Shown piece by piece: positions 54,017-61,001 of a DNA stretch of 63,211 nt (position 1 is the stretch's first letter; every line of letters starts with the position of its first letter). Below the pieces are notes generated by a model. It searched no databases. It saw only the letters and a program-made list of their open reading frames with translations, and had not been told where the DNA came from. Both the position numbers and the translations under genes were made by a program. This DNA comes from a virus. The DNA is taken from positions 1 through 63,211 of IMG/VR virus record IMGVR_UViG_3300047554_000382, one strand, 5' to 3'.

Positions 54017-54841
54017 ATGACAAAAACAAATTACCTAAACAACAAAGACTTACTAGACGAAATACACAAATCAAAGAACACTTACTGTTCATTTACTAAG
54101 CCCGAATATCATCAATACGATATTATCCTGCCAAACGTAGATAAAATCAATATTCGAACTATTGCAGAAGCCAAGAGAAATCAAGCAAAACGGCTTAGCC
54201 AAGCGGCCTACGAAGCAAGAAAAGCCGCAGGCGAAAAGGTAAAACAAGCCGATTGTGAAATCGATTACAAAAAAATTAATAAACAGGATCTAGTTTTTAG
54301 AATTATGACCTTTGATCATATTCCTCTAAATTCAACTAGAAAGAAAAATCCAAAGACCATAGCAGATGGTAGGGATAAAGTAAATTTCCCTCCTTTCCAA
54401 CATTGGAAATTTAACGACAACGACATCCTAGAGTGTGTAGGCAAGAGTCATTGGAAGGGTTCTATAGAAAAGGGAAAATTTTCCAAAGATCACGGGCAAA
54501 TTACAAATACCCTAGCTCGCATGTATATCAAATTATGTGAACGCTATGCTACCCGTGGTAACGTTCGTGGGTACACTTATAATGACGAAATGCGTGGACA
54601 AGCAATCTTACAGTTAACGCAGATTGGTCTTCAGTTCGACGAATCGAAATCTAATAATCCGTTTGCGTATTTTACTGCGGCCGTGACTAACAGCTTTGTT
54701 CGAATCATCAATCTAGAAAAGCGCAATCAGATCATTAGAGACGATCTACTAGAAATGAACGGAATGAATCCAAGTTACACTAGAACCAGCCAAGGCGAAT
54801 ACGAAGCGGCAGTCAAGAGATTTGAAAGCCAAGATGATTGA
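54017..54841 (+). CDS. 55: Late-transcription sigma factor gp55-like
   Basis: A 274-residue late sigma factor. The core TLARMYIKLCERYATRGNVR, then YNDEMRGQAILQLTQIGLQF, DESKSNNPFAYFTAAVTNSF and RIINLEKRNQIIRDDLLEMN matches T4-like gp55, which directs host RNA polymerase to TATAAATA late promoters. An N-terminal extension of about 130 residues (basic, with EAKRNQAKRLSQAAYEAR) precedes the sigma core. T4 gp55 is 185 residues. An early promoter immediately upstream and late-type elements across the window agree with this role. Expression from an early promoter fits its position as regulator. Confidence 0.9.
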   Translation: MTKTNYLNNKDLLDEIHKSKNTYCSFTKPEYHQYDIILPNVDKINIRTIAEAKRNQAKRLSQAAYEARKAAGEKVKQADCEIDYKKINKQDLVFRIMTFDHIPLNSTRKKNPKTIADGRDKVNFPPFQHWKFNDNDILECVGKSHWKGSIEKGKFSKDHGQITNTLARMYIKLCERYATRGNVRGYTYNDEMRGQAILQLTQIGLQFDESKSNNPFAYFTAAVTNSFVRIINLEKRNQIIRDDLLEMNGMNPSYTRTSQGEYEAAVKRFESQDD

Positions 54842-54866
54842 CCATTTTTGGTTTAATATCTATACT
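54838..54866 (+). promoter_or_regulatory. Early promoter for gene 47
   Basis: TTGACC (54838-54843) and TATACT (54861-54866) with a 17-base spacer. It overlaps the stop codon of gene 55 and lies 21 bases before the gene 47 start. Confidence 0.65.
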
Positions 54867-54886
54867 GTAGAGATGGAGATTTATCA

Positions 54887-55900
54887 GTGAGTAATCTATT
54901 TAAAAAAGCCGCATGCTTCACGGACATACACTTTGGATTAAAATCCAACAGTTCTGTACACAACCAAGACTGCGAAGACTTTGTAGATTGGTATATTGCA
55001 AAAGCTAAGGAGGAAGGTTGTGACACAGGAATTTTTCTTGGGGATTGGCACCACAATCGTAATAGTCTTAACATCACTACTATGGACTATAGCCTTAGGG
55101 CCTTGGAAAAGCTCGGTAAGGCGTTTGATCAATTTTTCTTTTTCCCTGGCAATCATGATTTATATTACAAAGACAAACGAGACATTCACAGTGTTGAGTT
55201 TGGGAAGTATATTCCTGGTATTACTGTTGTACATCATCCGATTACAGAAGGAGATGTTACACTTTGCCCGTGGCTTGTCGGAGATGAATGGAAGCAAATA
55301 GGTAAGAAAAAGGCCAGATATATATTTGGCCACTTTGAACTTCCGCACTTCTATATGAACGCTATGGTACAAATGCCAGACCACGGCGAAATACAATTAG
55401 ATACATTCGATGGGTACGAGCTAGGATTTAGTGGGCATTTCCATAAACGCCAGCAAAAGAAAAACATGGTGTATATCGGCAATGCCTTTCCGCATAATTA
55501 CGCTGATGCATGGGACGACGACCGTGGCATGATGATTTTAGATTGGGGAGGAACTCCTCAATATCATGCATGGCCAAGTCAACCTACTTTTAGAACTGTT
55601 AAGCTGAGTCAACTAATTGATGAAGCTGACAAAATTATCAAACCTAAACAACATCTAAGAGTTACCTTAGATATCGATATTAGTTTTGAAGAAGCTAGTT
55701 TTATCAAAGAAAAATTTGTAGAAGACTACGACATTAGAGAACTAACTCTAATACCGCAACAAAAAGAAATAGAAATTAACACTGACATTGATGTCAAAGC
55801 ATTTGAGAGTGTTGATCAAATTGTATCTAATCAAATTGTCAACATACAAAGTGATACATTTGATCCAAAGGTGCTACTTTCAATTTATAATAACCTATGA
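54887..55900 (+). CDS. 47: Recombination endonuclease subunit gp47-like (Mre11 type)
   Basis: A 337-residue metallophosphoesterase, the nuclease half of the gp46-gp47 complex. Metal-binding motifs are in order: FTDIHFGLKS (D-x-H), FLGDWHHNRN (G-D), FPGNHD, IFGHFELPHF and FSGHFHKRQQ. This set is the signature of Mre11/SbcD nucleases. In T4 the complex resects ends for recombination-dependent replication and degrades host DNA. The start is GTG at 54887, chosen from GGAG at 54875-54878. It is ATGA-coupled to gene 46. Confidence 0.92.
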   Translation: MSNLFKKAACFTDIHFGLKSNSSVHNQDCEDFVDWYIAKAKEEGCDTGIFLGDWHHNRNSLNITTMDYSLRALEKLGKAFDQFFFFPGNHDLYYKDKRDIHSVEFGKYIPGITVVHHPITEGDVTLCPWLVGDEWKQIGKKKARYIFGHFELPHFYMNAMVQMPDHGEIQLDTFDGYELGFSGHFHKRQQKKNMVYIGNAFPHNYADAWDDDRGMMILDWGGTPQYHAWPSQPTFRTVKLSQLIDEADKIIKPKQHLRVTLDIDISFEEASFIKEKFVEDYDIRELTLIPQQKEIEINTDIDVKAFESVDQIVSNQIVNIQSDTFDPKVLLSIYNNL

Positions 55901-57675
55901 TAAAAATTAAGGATTTAACTGTAAAAAACTTTATGAGCGTGGGAAACCAAACTCAAGCTGTTGATTTTGAAAAAGAACAACTTACCCTTGTCTTAGGTGA
56001 AAACTTAGATCAAGGAGGTGATGATTCTGGTTCTCGCAACGGTACAGGTAAAACAACCATAGTAAATGCTCTTAGCTATGCCTTATACGGACAGGCATTA
56101 ACTAATATTAAGAAAGACAATCTTATCAACAAAATTAATGGTAAGAATATGTTAGTGACTCTTAGTTTTGAAAAAGACGGACAAGAGTATCGCATTGAGC
56201 GAGGCAGAAAACCCACTGTGATGAAGTTCTATATCAATGATGAAGAACAAGCATCGGGAGAATCTGATGATAGTCAAGGCGACATGCGTGAGACGCAGAA
56301 GGATCTAGACGACTTGCTGGGCATGAGTCATGAAATGTTTAAAAACATTGTAGCATTGAATACCTACACTGAACCGTTTCTAAGCATGAGGTCAAACGAA
56401 CAGAGAGAAATTATTGAGCAGTTGCTGGGTATTACTCTGTTAAGCGAAAAAGCAGAACTGCTTAAAGAACAGATCAGAGTTACTAAAGAACAAATTCAGC
56501 AGGAAAACGCTGATATTGAAGCGGCTAAAAAATCTAATGACAAAATTCAACAGAGTATCAACGGCTTGATTACAAGGCAAAAGGCATGGTCTAAGCAACA
56601 AGAAGAAGACTGTGAAAAACTTGCAAAAAGCATTATTGAACTCCAGGCTGTTGATATTGAAAAAGAACTAGAACAACACGCTAGGTTAAAAACTTATAAC
56701 GAGTTGTCTGCAAAGATTAAAAGCCTAAACAAAGAAAAGGCTACTTTAGAAACTGCTGTAACACAAGCCGACAAACAGGTTGCAAAATATACTAAAGAAG
56801 TTGAAGAACTTAAAAACAATACGTGTCCATCGTGTAAACAAGGATTACACACCCATACTCACGAAGAAATGACTACGATTGCAGAAAAGAATCTAGCTGA
56901 TGCTAACACATATCTTCAAAGCATCAGTGACAGTTATATCACAGTTATTACTGAATTAGAGTCAATCGGTGACATTAATGGCAGACCTAACACGTATTAC
57001 GAAACACTAGAAGAAGCTCTTAAACATCAAAACAATCTTACAGGCTTAGAGAATGCTCTAGCAGTTCGACAACAAGAAGTTGATCCGTATCAAGAGCAAA
57101 TTGATGAGCTACAACACACTGCTATTCAAGAAATATCCTGGGATAACGTTAACACACTTACCAGTCTAAAAGATCATCAAGAATTCTTACTCAAGTTGTT
57201 GACTAACAAAGATAGCTTTATTCGTAAAAAGATTATTGATCAGAATCTCGCATATCTCAATAACAGACTAACCTATTATTTAGATAAGATGGGCTTACCT
57301 CATCAGGTTGTATTCCAAAACGATCTAACTGTTGAAATTACACAGCTAGGTCAAGATCTCGATTTTGATAACTTATCTCGAGGAGAACGTAACAGATTGA
57401 TCCTAGGATTAAGTTGGGCATTCCGTGATGTGTGGGAAAGCCTATATCAGAACATTAATCTGTTGTTTATCGATGAGTTGATTGATAACGGTTTAGATTC
57501 TAACGGTGTCGAGAACGCACTGAGCGTTCTTAAAAAGATGAGCAGAGAAAGAAACAAAAATGTTTATCTGATCAGCCACAAAGACGAATTGATCGGTAGA
57601 GTTAATAACGTCCTTAAAGTTATTAAAGAAAACGGATTTACCAGTTACTCGACAGATTTAGAATTTATAGAATAA
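55897..57675 (+). CDS. 46: Recombination endonuclease subunit gp46-like (Rad50 type)
   Basis: A 592-residue SMC-like ATPase. Walker A is in the segment SRNGTGKTTIVNALSYAL (about 46-63). Two coiled-coil arms flank a zinc hook, CPSC at 310-313. The ABC signature is LSRGERNRL at 493-501, and Walker B is LLFIDELIDNGLD. It partners with gp47 to open and process DNA ends. The arm length is shorter than cellular Rad50, as is usual for T4 gp46. Start and stop overlap neighbouring genes by 4 and 1 bases. Confidence 0.92.
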   Translation: MIKIKDLTVKNFMSVGNQTQAVDFEKEQLTLVLGENLDQGGDDSGSRNGTGKTTIVNALSYALYGQALTNIKKDNLINKINGKNMLVTLSFEKDGQEYRIERGRKPTVMKFYINDEEQASGESDDSQGDMRETQKDLDDLLGMSHEMFKNIVALNTYTEPFLSMRSNEQREIIEQLLGITLLSEKAELLKEQIRVTKEQIQQENADIEAAKKSNDKIQQSINGLITRQKAWSKQQEEDCEKLAKSIIELQAVDIEKELEQHARLKTYNELSAKIKSLNKEKATLETAVTQADKQVAKYTKEVEELKNNTCPSCKQGLHTHTHEEMTTIAEKNLADANTYLQSISDSYITVITELESIGDINGRPNTYYETLEEALKHQNNLTGLENALAVRQQEVDPYQEQIDELQHTAIQEISWDNVNTLTSLKDHQEFLLKLLTNKDSFIRKKIIDQNLAYLNNRLTYYLDKMGLPHQVVFQNDLTVEITQLGQDLDFDNLSRGERNRLILGLSWAFRDVWESLYQNINLLFIDELIDNGLDSNGVENALSVLKKMSRERNKNVYLISHKDELIGRVNNVLKVIKENGFTSYSTDLEFIE

Positions 57676-57941
57676 TGAGCGACATACATGAACAGCTGAT
57701 GACATTGTTTCGAAAATACTTCGAAGCTAATCAAGATTGGGAAATGCACAGGACCCATGCGGCTGGAAAAAGATGTCGTTCATATCTATTAGAAATTAGA
57801 AAAATAGCACATGATAGGCGAATTGAAATACAGGCAATTAGAGAAGAAAAACCAAAATTAAAATCACCAGCTTATAAACAGAAAAAATTACAAGAACTAG
57901 CTCAAAAGAAGAAGGCACAAGACGACCCCGACACTAATTAA
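57675..57941 (+). CDS. Small conserved basic protein (88 aa)
   Basis: Function unknown. A helical protein, basic in its second half, with HRTHAAGKRCRSYLLEIRKI in the middle and a Lys/Gln-rich tail (KQKKLQELAQKKKAQDD), which suggests nucleic-acid binding. It overlaps the gene 46 stop by one base, so it is in the same operon. It resembles small proteins found after gene 46 in T4-like phages of aquatic bacteria. Confidence 0.6.
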   Translation: MSDIHEQLMTLFRKYFEANQDWEMHRTHAAGKRCRSYLLEIRKIAHDRRIEIQAIREEKPKLKSPAYKQKKLQELAQKKKAQDDPDTN

Positions 57942-57945
57942 ATGC

Positions 57946-58380
57946 ATGTCGTGGACGTATCAAAATAAAATTGTAGAAGAAATACCCGAAGGCTATATCG
58001 GCTTTGTGTATCTCATTACTAATCTACAAACCGGGCAAAAATACATAGGCAAAAAACTAGCACAGTTTAAGAAAACTAAACCACCACTTAAAGGCAAAAA
58101 ACTTAAAAGAAGATCAGTAGTAGAAAGCGATTGGCGCGATTATTACGGTTCATCTGATAGGTTAAACGCAGACGTCCAGACACTAGGCCCGGAAAACTTC
58201 ACAAGAGAAATACTTTATCTTTGCAAATCCAAGGCAGAAATGTCTTACTTAGAGGCAAGAGAACAGTTTGAACGCAGAGTTTTAGAAACTGACGACTATT
58301 ATAATGGTATTATAAACGTCAGAGTAGGCGGATCAAACATACTAAGGCAACGTCTTTTAGAACAAAATCAGGCAAAATAA
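57946..58380 (+). CDS. GIY-YIG-like endonuclease
   Basis: A 144-residue protein with a GIY-YIG-type start: FVYLITN at residues 20-26 and YIGKK at 33-37. The spacing between VYL and YIG fits the family, although the first motif is VYL rather than GIY. A conserved ESDWRDYYGSSD follows, then a glutamate in YLEAREQFERR that could be the catalytic Glu. No DNA-binding C-terminal domain is visible. It may be a free-standing homing-type nuclease (Seg-like) or a DNA-repair nuclease. It is directly followed by a GC-rich, hairpin-rich non-coding stretch. Confidence 0.7.
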   Translation: MSWTYQNKIVEEIPEGYIGFVYLITNLQTGQKYIGKKLAQFKKTKPPLKGKKLKRRSVVESDWRDYYGSSDRLNADVQTLGPENFTREILYLCKSKAEMSYLEAREQFERRVLETDDYYNGIINVRVGGSNILRQRLLEQNQAK

Positions 58381-58803
58381 TGCGGTTTATGGCTAGCGCA
58401 GGCCTAAGTTCGTGCGCTCTATACCTGGTCAAACATGGTCACAGGGACGAAATTCCACGCCGCAGTGGTACTCAGCAACTACCCATTTGGATGATGATCG
58501 CTATCTAAGCCCTGCGATTTTGCTGTTTGAAAAGGATTTTAAAGGCGAAATGAGCAGAGAAAATCTGCACGTTAGTATGTGTGATAGCGTACATTTACTA
58601 ACCGCCGTCGTAATAAGACGTGGCTCGAGGTACCGGACGACCGCCTCTGTAATGCCATAACGCTGTGTGACTTGCCGTACTCGGATAATGCCATCTTTGC
58701 CCGGAAACGGGCTTAGTGTGACCATTAGTATCTGGATAATCTTAAAACTGCTTCGCAGTAATAAATTAAAAAAAGAAAATAAGTTTGAGCGATAGCGAAA
58801 AAC

Positions 58804-58825
58804 TTAGTGAGCGCAAGCTCACTAA
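58804..58825 (+). promoter_or_regulatory. Perfect hairpin with GCAA tetraloop
   Basis: A 9-bp stem TTAGTGAGC / GCTCACTAA closes a GNRA loop GCAA. An overlapping alternative stem pairs 58780-58786 with 58800-58806, so the two cannot form fully at once. It lies 33 bases before the next start and has no T-run; it may be an RNA-stabilising or translation-controlling leader element. Confidence 0.6.
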
Positions 58826-58829
58826 CTGA

Positions 58830-58836
58830 ATAAATA
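58830..58836 (+). promoter_or_regulatory. Late-type promoter element
   Basis: ATAAATA on the plus strand, 22 bases before the 346-residue gene, preceded by GA. It is a 7/7 match to the last seven bases of the T4 late consensus. Confidence 0.5.
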
Positions 58837-58857
58837 AAATATCGAGAGCAAATACAA

Positions 58858-59898
58858 ATGAAAATCTACGAAATTATTTCCGAAGCACCATCATTGCCTC
58901 CTGGTTATACAACTACTCCCGGAGGTATTGCAGTTCCACAATCAGCTACTACACCTACTACAGCTAGTGCTAGTACACCGCCTTATACACCTTCTAACAG
59001 TATACCAAGTAAGAAAGTAGGCATATTCGGAAGAACCGCTCCTTCTAAACCATCAAAAACAACACCTACTAGTACTGGCTCATCTCCCGGTCAGGATATC
59101 GGAAAGTGGGTTAATGAGCGTCAGAAAAAATGGAGAGCTAATAAAACTAGAGCCCAGCGAGTTGAACGAGTCTGGATGGGCAAATACGGATTTTTCTTAA
59201 CATCATTAATGAAGGTTCTAGGAGTTGGTATAGCATTAACTGAGTTATATGTTGACCTCGAAGGACTTGATGAAGATTTTCAAAACAACCAGTTAAACAA
59301 GAAACAAGTAGAATCTGCAAGAGAATTTTTATTTGGTGTGTTCTCGGCACAAATTCTCGTACCTGCGGTTGCTAGACGTATAGCAGGTGCTAAAACAATT
59401 TTATTAATCGTTCGAATCATTAAAAATCTTGCTGGAGCAGCCGCTGGCGGGATTTCAGCAGGCGCTACTATAGCTGCCGCAGTTGCTTCTGAAGCATTCT
59501 TTATTTGGCTTCAAGCATGGTTAGGTAGTGATGCTGGTAAAGATTGGATAGCTAATACTTTCTTAATGGGTATTGTAAAAACAATGGGCAAGATTCCAGA
59601 AGGTGCATGGAGCTCTTTAACAAGCTATTACGAAAACTCCGAAGAAGCTAAAAAAACTAAAAAAGCTGAATTAGCTAAAAAAGACCCCGCCAAAGCCGCA
59701 CAGCGAGATGCAGAAGATCAAGCGGCCGCAGACAGAGAAAAACAAATTGCCGCAAACGAAAAATATATTGGCGGAGTTCGTGTTACCGATATTGAGGGAA
59801 ACTTAATACCCGGTATTGAAAACAATATTAGAGTTAAAGCCGCGATTGAAAGAGATCTAGCCGCAGGTAAGCCAAATCCGTTAGATGCTTTAAAGTAA
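58858..59898 (+). CDS. Membrane-associated phage protein with MKIYEIISEA start
   Basis: Function unknown, 346 residues. After MKIYEIISEA comes a Pro/Thr/Ser-rich linker of about 70 residues. Two or three hydrophobic helices follow: FFLTSLMKVLGVGIALTELY near 118-138, the AGAAAGGISAGATIAAAVAS region near 195-220, and its neighbour FFIWLQAWLG. The last 80 residues are charged and Ala/Lys-rich (AKKDPAKAAQRDAEDQAAAD). The layout is like a virion protein ejected with the DNA or inserted into a membrane. It has a late-type element upstream, and its end overlaps a minus-strand gene by 9 bases. Confidence 0.55.
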   Translation: MKIYEIISEAPSLPPGYTTTPGGIAVPQSATTPTTASASTPPYTPSNSIPSKKVGIFGRTAPSKPSKTTPTSTGSSPGQDIGKWVNERQKKWRANKTRAQRVERVWMGKYGFFLTSLMKVLGVGIALTELYVDLEGLDEDFQNNQLNKKQVESAREFLFGVFSAQILVPAVARRIAGAKTILLIVRIIKNLAGAAAGGISAGATIAAAVASEAFFIWLQAWLGSDAGKDWIANTFLMGIVKTMGKIPEGAWSSLTSYYENSEEAKKTKKAELAKKDPAKAAQRDAEDQAAADREKQIAANEKYIGGVRVTDIEGNLIPGIENNIRVKAAIERDLAAGKPNPLDALK

Positions 59899-60105
59899 AG
59901 ACAATCCGCTTTTCTTTGTAAGCTCTATATTATCTTTGATAATTTCGTTTAGGATAACTCTATCTTCATGAGAGTATCTGTGGAATAAATCTTCGCTAGA
60001 TACTCCGCCTCGCATATACCAAGACAATCTAAAAATTTCGTCTTTGATACCTTTAATCTCTTGCTCTAAAAAGTTAAGATAGGATTCGATGTCAGAGTTC
60101 GACAT
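59890..60105 (-). CDS. Small conserved protein (71 aa), tail-assembly-chaperone-like
   Basis: An acidic 71-residue helical protein with IKGIKDEIFRLSWYMRGGVS and DRVILNEIIKDNIELTKKSG. The WYMRGG element followed by a helix with NIE-TKK is a pattern I associate with small proteins beside hub genes in T4-like phages, where the product may be a tail-assembly chaperone. It is 11 bases downstream of the gp26-type gene on the same strand, so co-transcribed. Its 3' end overlaps the convergent membrane protein gene by 9 bases. Confidence 0.55.
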   Translation of the reverse strand: MSNSDIESYLNFLEQEIKGIKDEIFRLSWYMRGGVSSEDLFHRYSHEDRVILNEIIKDNIELTKKSGLSLL

Positions 60106-60116
60106 CCTTAAGAGTC

Positions 60117-60938
60117 TTATACGAAAAAATTTGATTGATCCATGGTTATTTGGATATCATCAGCTGTGCCACAGCTAGCACAATTTACATGCTGTTTTGG
60201 AATACTCCAAACTTCCTTGTTAGATTCTAGCTTGTCTTTGATCTGTTGATACACTTCACGATCAGCATTCTGTAACCATTCTCTTATCATATTCTTATCA
60301 GTGACTTGCTCACCGGGGATTTGAACAGCTTCAATGGTCATTAGATATAGTTCTAATTGTAGTTCAGCTAACTGAGCGTAGATTTGATCCATCTGCGTTT
60401 GCTTCTGATCGTCAGGCAACTCAATAGTCTGATACAACATCTTTTGTAGTTTAAAATTTTCTGTGGCTACTGCTGTCATTTCTTCGTAGCTTAGAGGACG
60501 GATTTTTAAAGATAACTCACTGTTAACCTGTACCTGTGTGCTAAAGGTTAGATCTTTAAAATAGTCTAATAAATTTGAAAGATTGATTTCATATTGATTT
60601 TCTTCGCCGCAGTTTTTACAGGCCTGCTCAATGGTCATTTTAGGACCAAATGTAGCGATCCTGATAGCTATCATTAGTGTGTCGATGTCTAAACTAGGGA
60701 CTTTTTTAGCATCAGAAATATACGGACAACAGCTTTCAACAACTTTAGTTACAGCTTCACCGTTGAATAAAGCGTCGGGTGTTTTAAAAATAATCTCATC
60801 CATGCCGGTCATTGCGAAAATGGGCACGTTGTTATAGTCACCTGCGAGCACACCGCGCTCGTAGAATAGACCCTTACTAGGTAAGCTAACAGAAATTTTT
60901 GGCTGTCTAAAATACTTCTGTAATGGATTATTTGCCAT
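60117..60938 (-). CDS. 26: Baseplate hub protein, T4 gp26-type
   Basis: A 273-residue protein with the T4 baseplate protein signature. The start YFRQPKISVSLPSKGLFYE is followed by VPIFAMTGMDEIIFKTPDAL and SLDIDTLMIAIRIATFGPKM. Two CxxC pairs, CKNCG near residue 114 and CASCG near 258, suggest a zinc site bringing the middle and the C-terminus together. The family is needed for hub assembly. A perfect T4 late element TATAAATAC lies at 60976-60968. Confidence 0.75.
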   Translation of the reverse strand: MANNPLQKYFRQPKISVSLPSKGLFYERGVLAGDYNNVPIFAMTGMDEIIFKTPDALFNGEAVTKVVESCCPYISDAKKVPSLDIDTLMIAIRIATFGPKMTIEQACKNCGEENQYEINLSNLLDYFKDLTFSTQVQVNSELSLKIRPLSYEEMTAVATENFKLQKMLYQTIELPDDQKQTQMDQIYAQLAELQLELYLMTIEAVQIPGEQVTDKNMIREWLQNADREVYQQIKDKLESNKEVWSIPKQHVNCASCGTADDIQITMDQSNFFV

Positions 60939-60948
60939 AGTTTTATCC

Positions 60949-60976
60949 CGATAAATATATTGTATTGGTATTTATA
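60949..60976. promoter_or_regulatory. Divergent, overlapping late promoter pair
   Basis: The minus strand carries TATAAATAC at 60976-60968, a perfect 8-base T4 late consensus plus C, for the gp26-type gene. The plus strand carries CGATAAATAT at 60949-60958 for the gene starting at 61002. Each element lies downstream of the other's expected start region, so the two promoters face each other and their initial transcripts should overlap. Confidence 0.65.
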
Positions 60977-61001
60977 TACGCAGATTTCTGGGAAAATAAT
61001 A

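Larger units (their letters stand above)
58381..58857 (+). ncRNA. Candidate structured RNA (477-base gene-free stretch)
   Basis: This is the only gap over 300 bases. Its first 340 bases are about 55% G+C in sampled 60-base blocks, against an AT-rich genome, and no frame carries a convincing protein. Visible helices: AGCGCA/TGCGCT (58395-58400 with 58413-58418); CGCTATC/GATAGCG (58499-58505 with 58583-58589); GCAGA-GAAAA-TCTGC (58554-58568); CGAG-TAC with GTACTCG (58626-58633 with 58677-58683); GCCCG-GAAA-CGGGC (58699-58712); ACTGC-TTC-GCAGT (58747-58759). Two of them carry a loop of GAAA type. It could be a trans-acting RNA, a 3' element of the nuclease transcript or a 5' leader of the next gene. 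Strand is inferred from the tetraloops. Confidence 0.5.

Noticed and set aside
58426-58441. Direct repeat TGGTCA-AACA-TGGTCA
   Set aside because: Six-base repeats of this kind are expected by chance; no further copies nearby.
58412-58660. Plus-strand 82-residue frame in the GC-rich gap
   Set aside because: Starts with GTG without a ribosome-binding site, shows no recognisable domain, and runs through several predicted helices.
58501-58725. Minus-strand 74-residue frame with FPGKDGIIRVRQVTQRYG, resembling the C-terminal end of Bel/Pao retrotransposon integrases
   Set aside because: Only a short match; the rest of the frame shows no integrase sequence, no ribosome-binding site is present, and the region is better explained by RNA helices. 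Retroelements of that kind are not expected in phages.
58381-58857. Group I intron associated with the GIY-YIG-like gene
   Set aside because: No recognisable group I core elements (P, Q, R, S sequences) were found and no split exon flanks the region.
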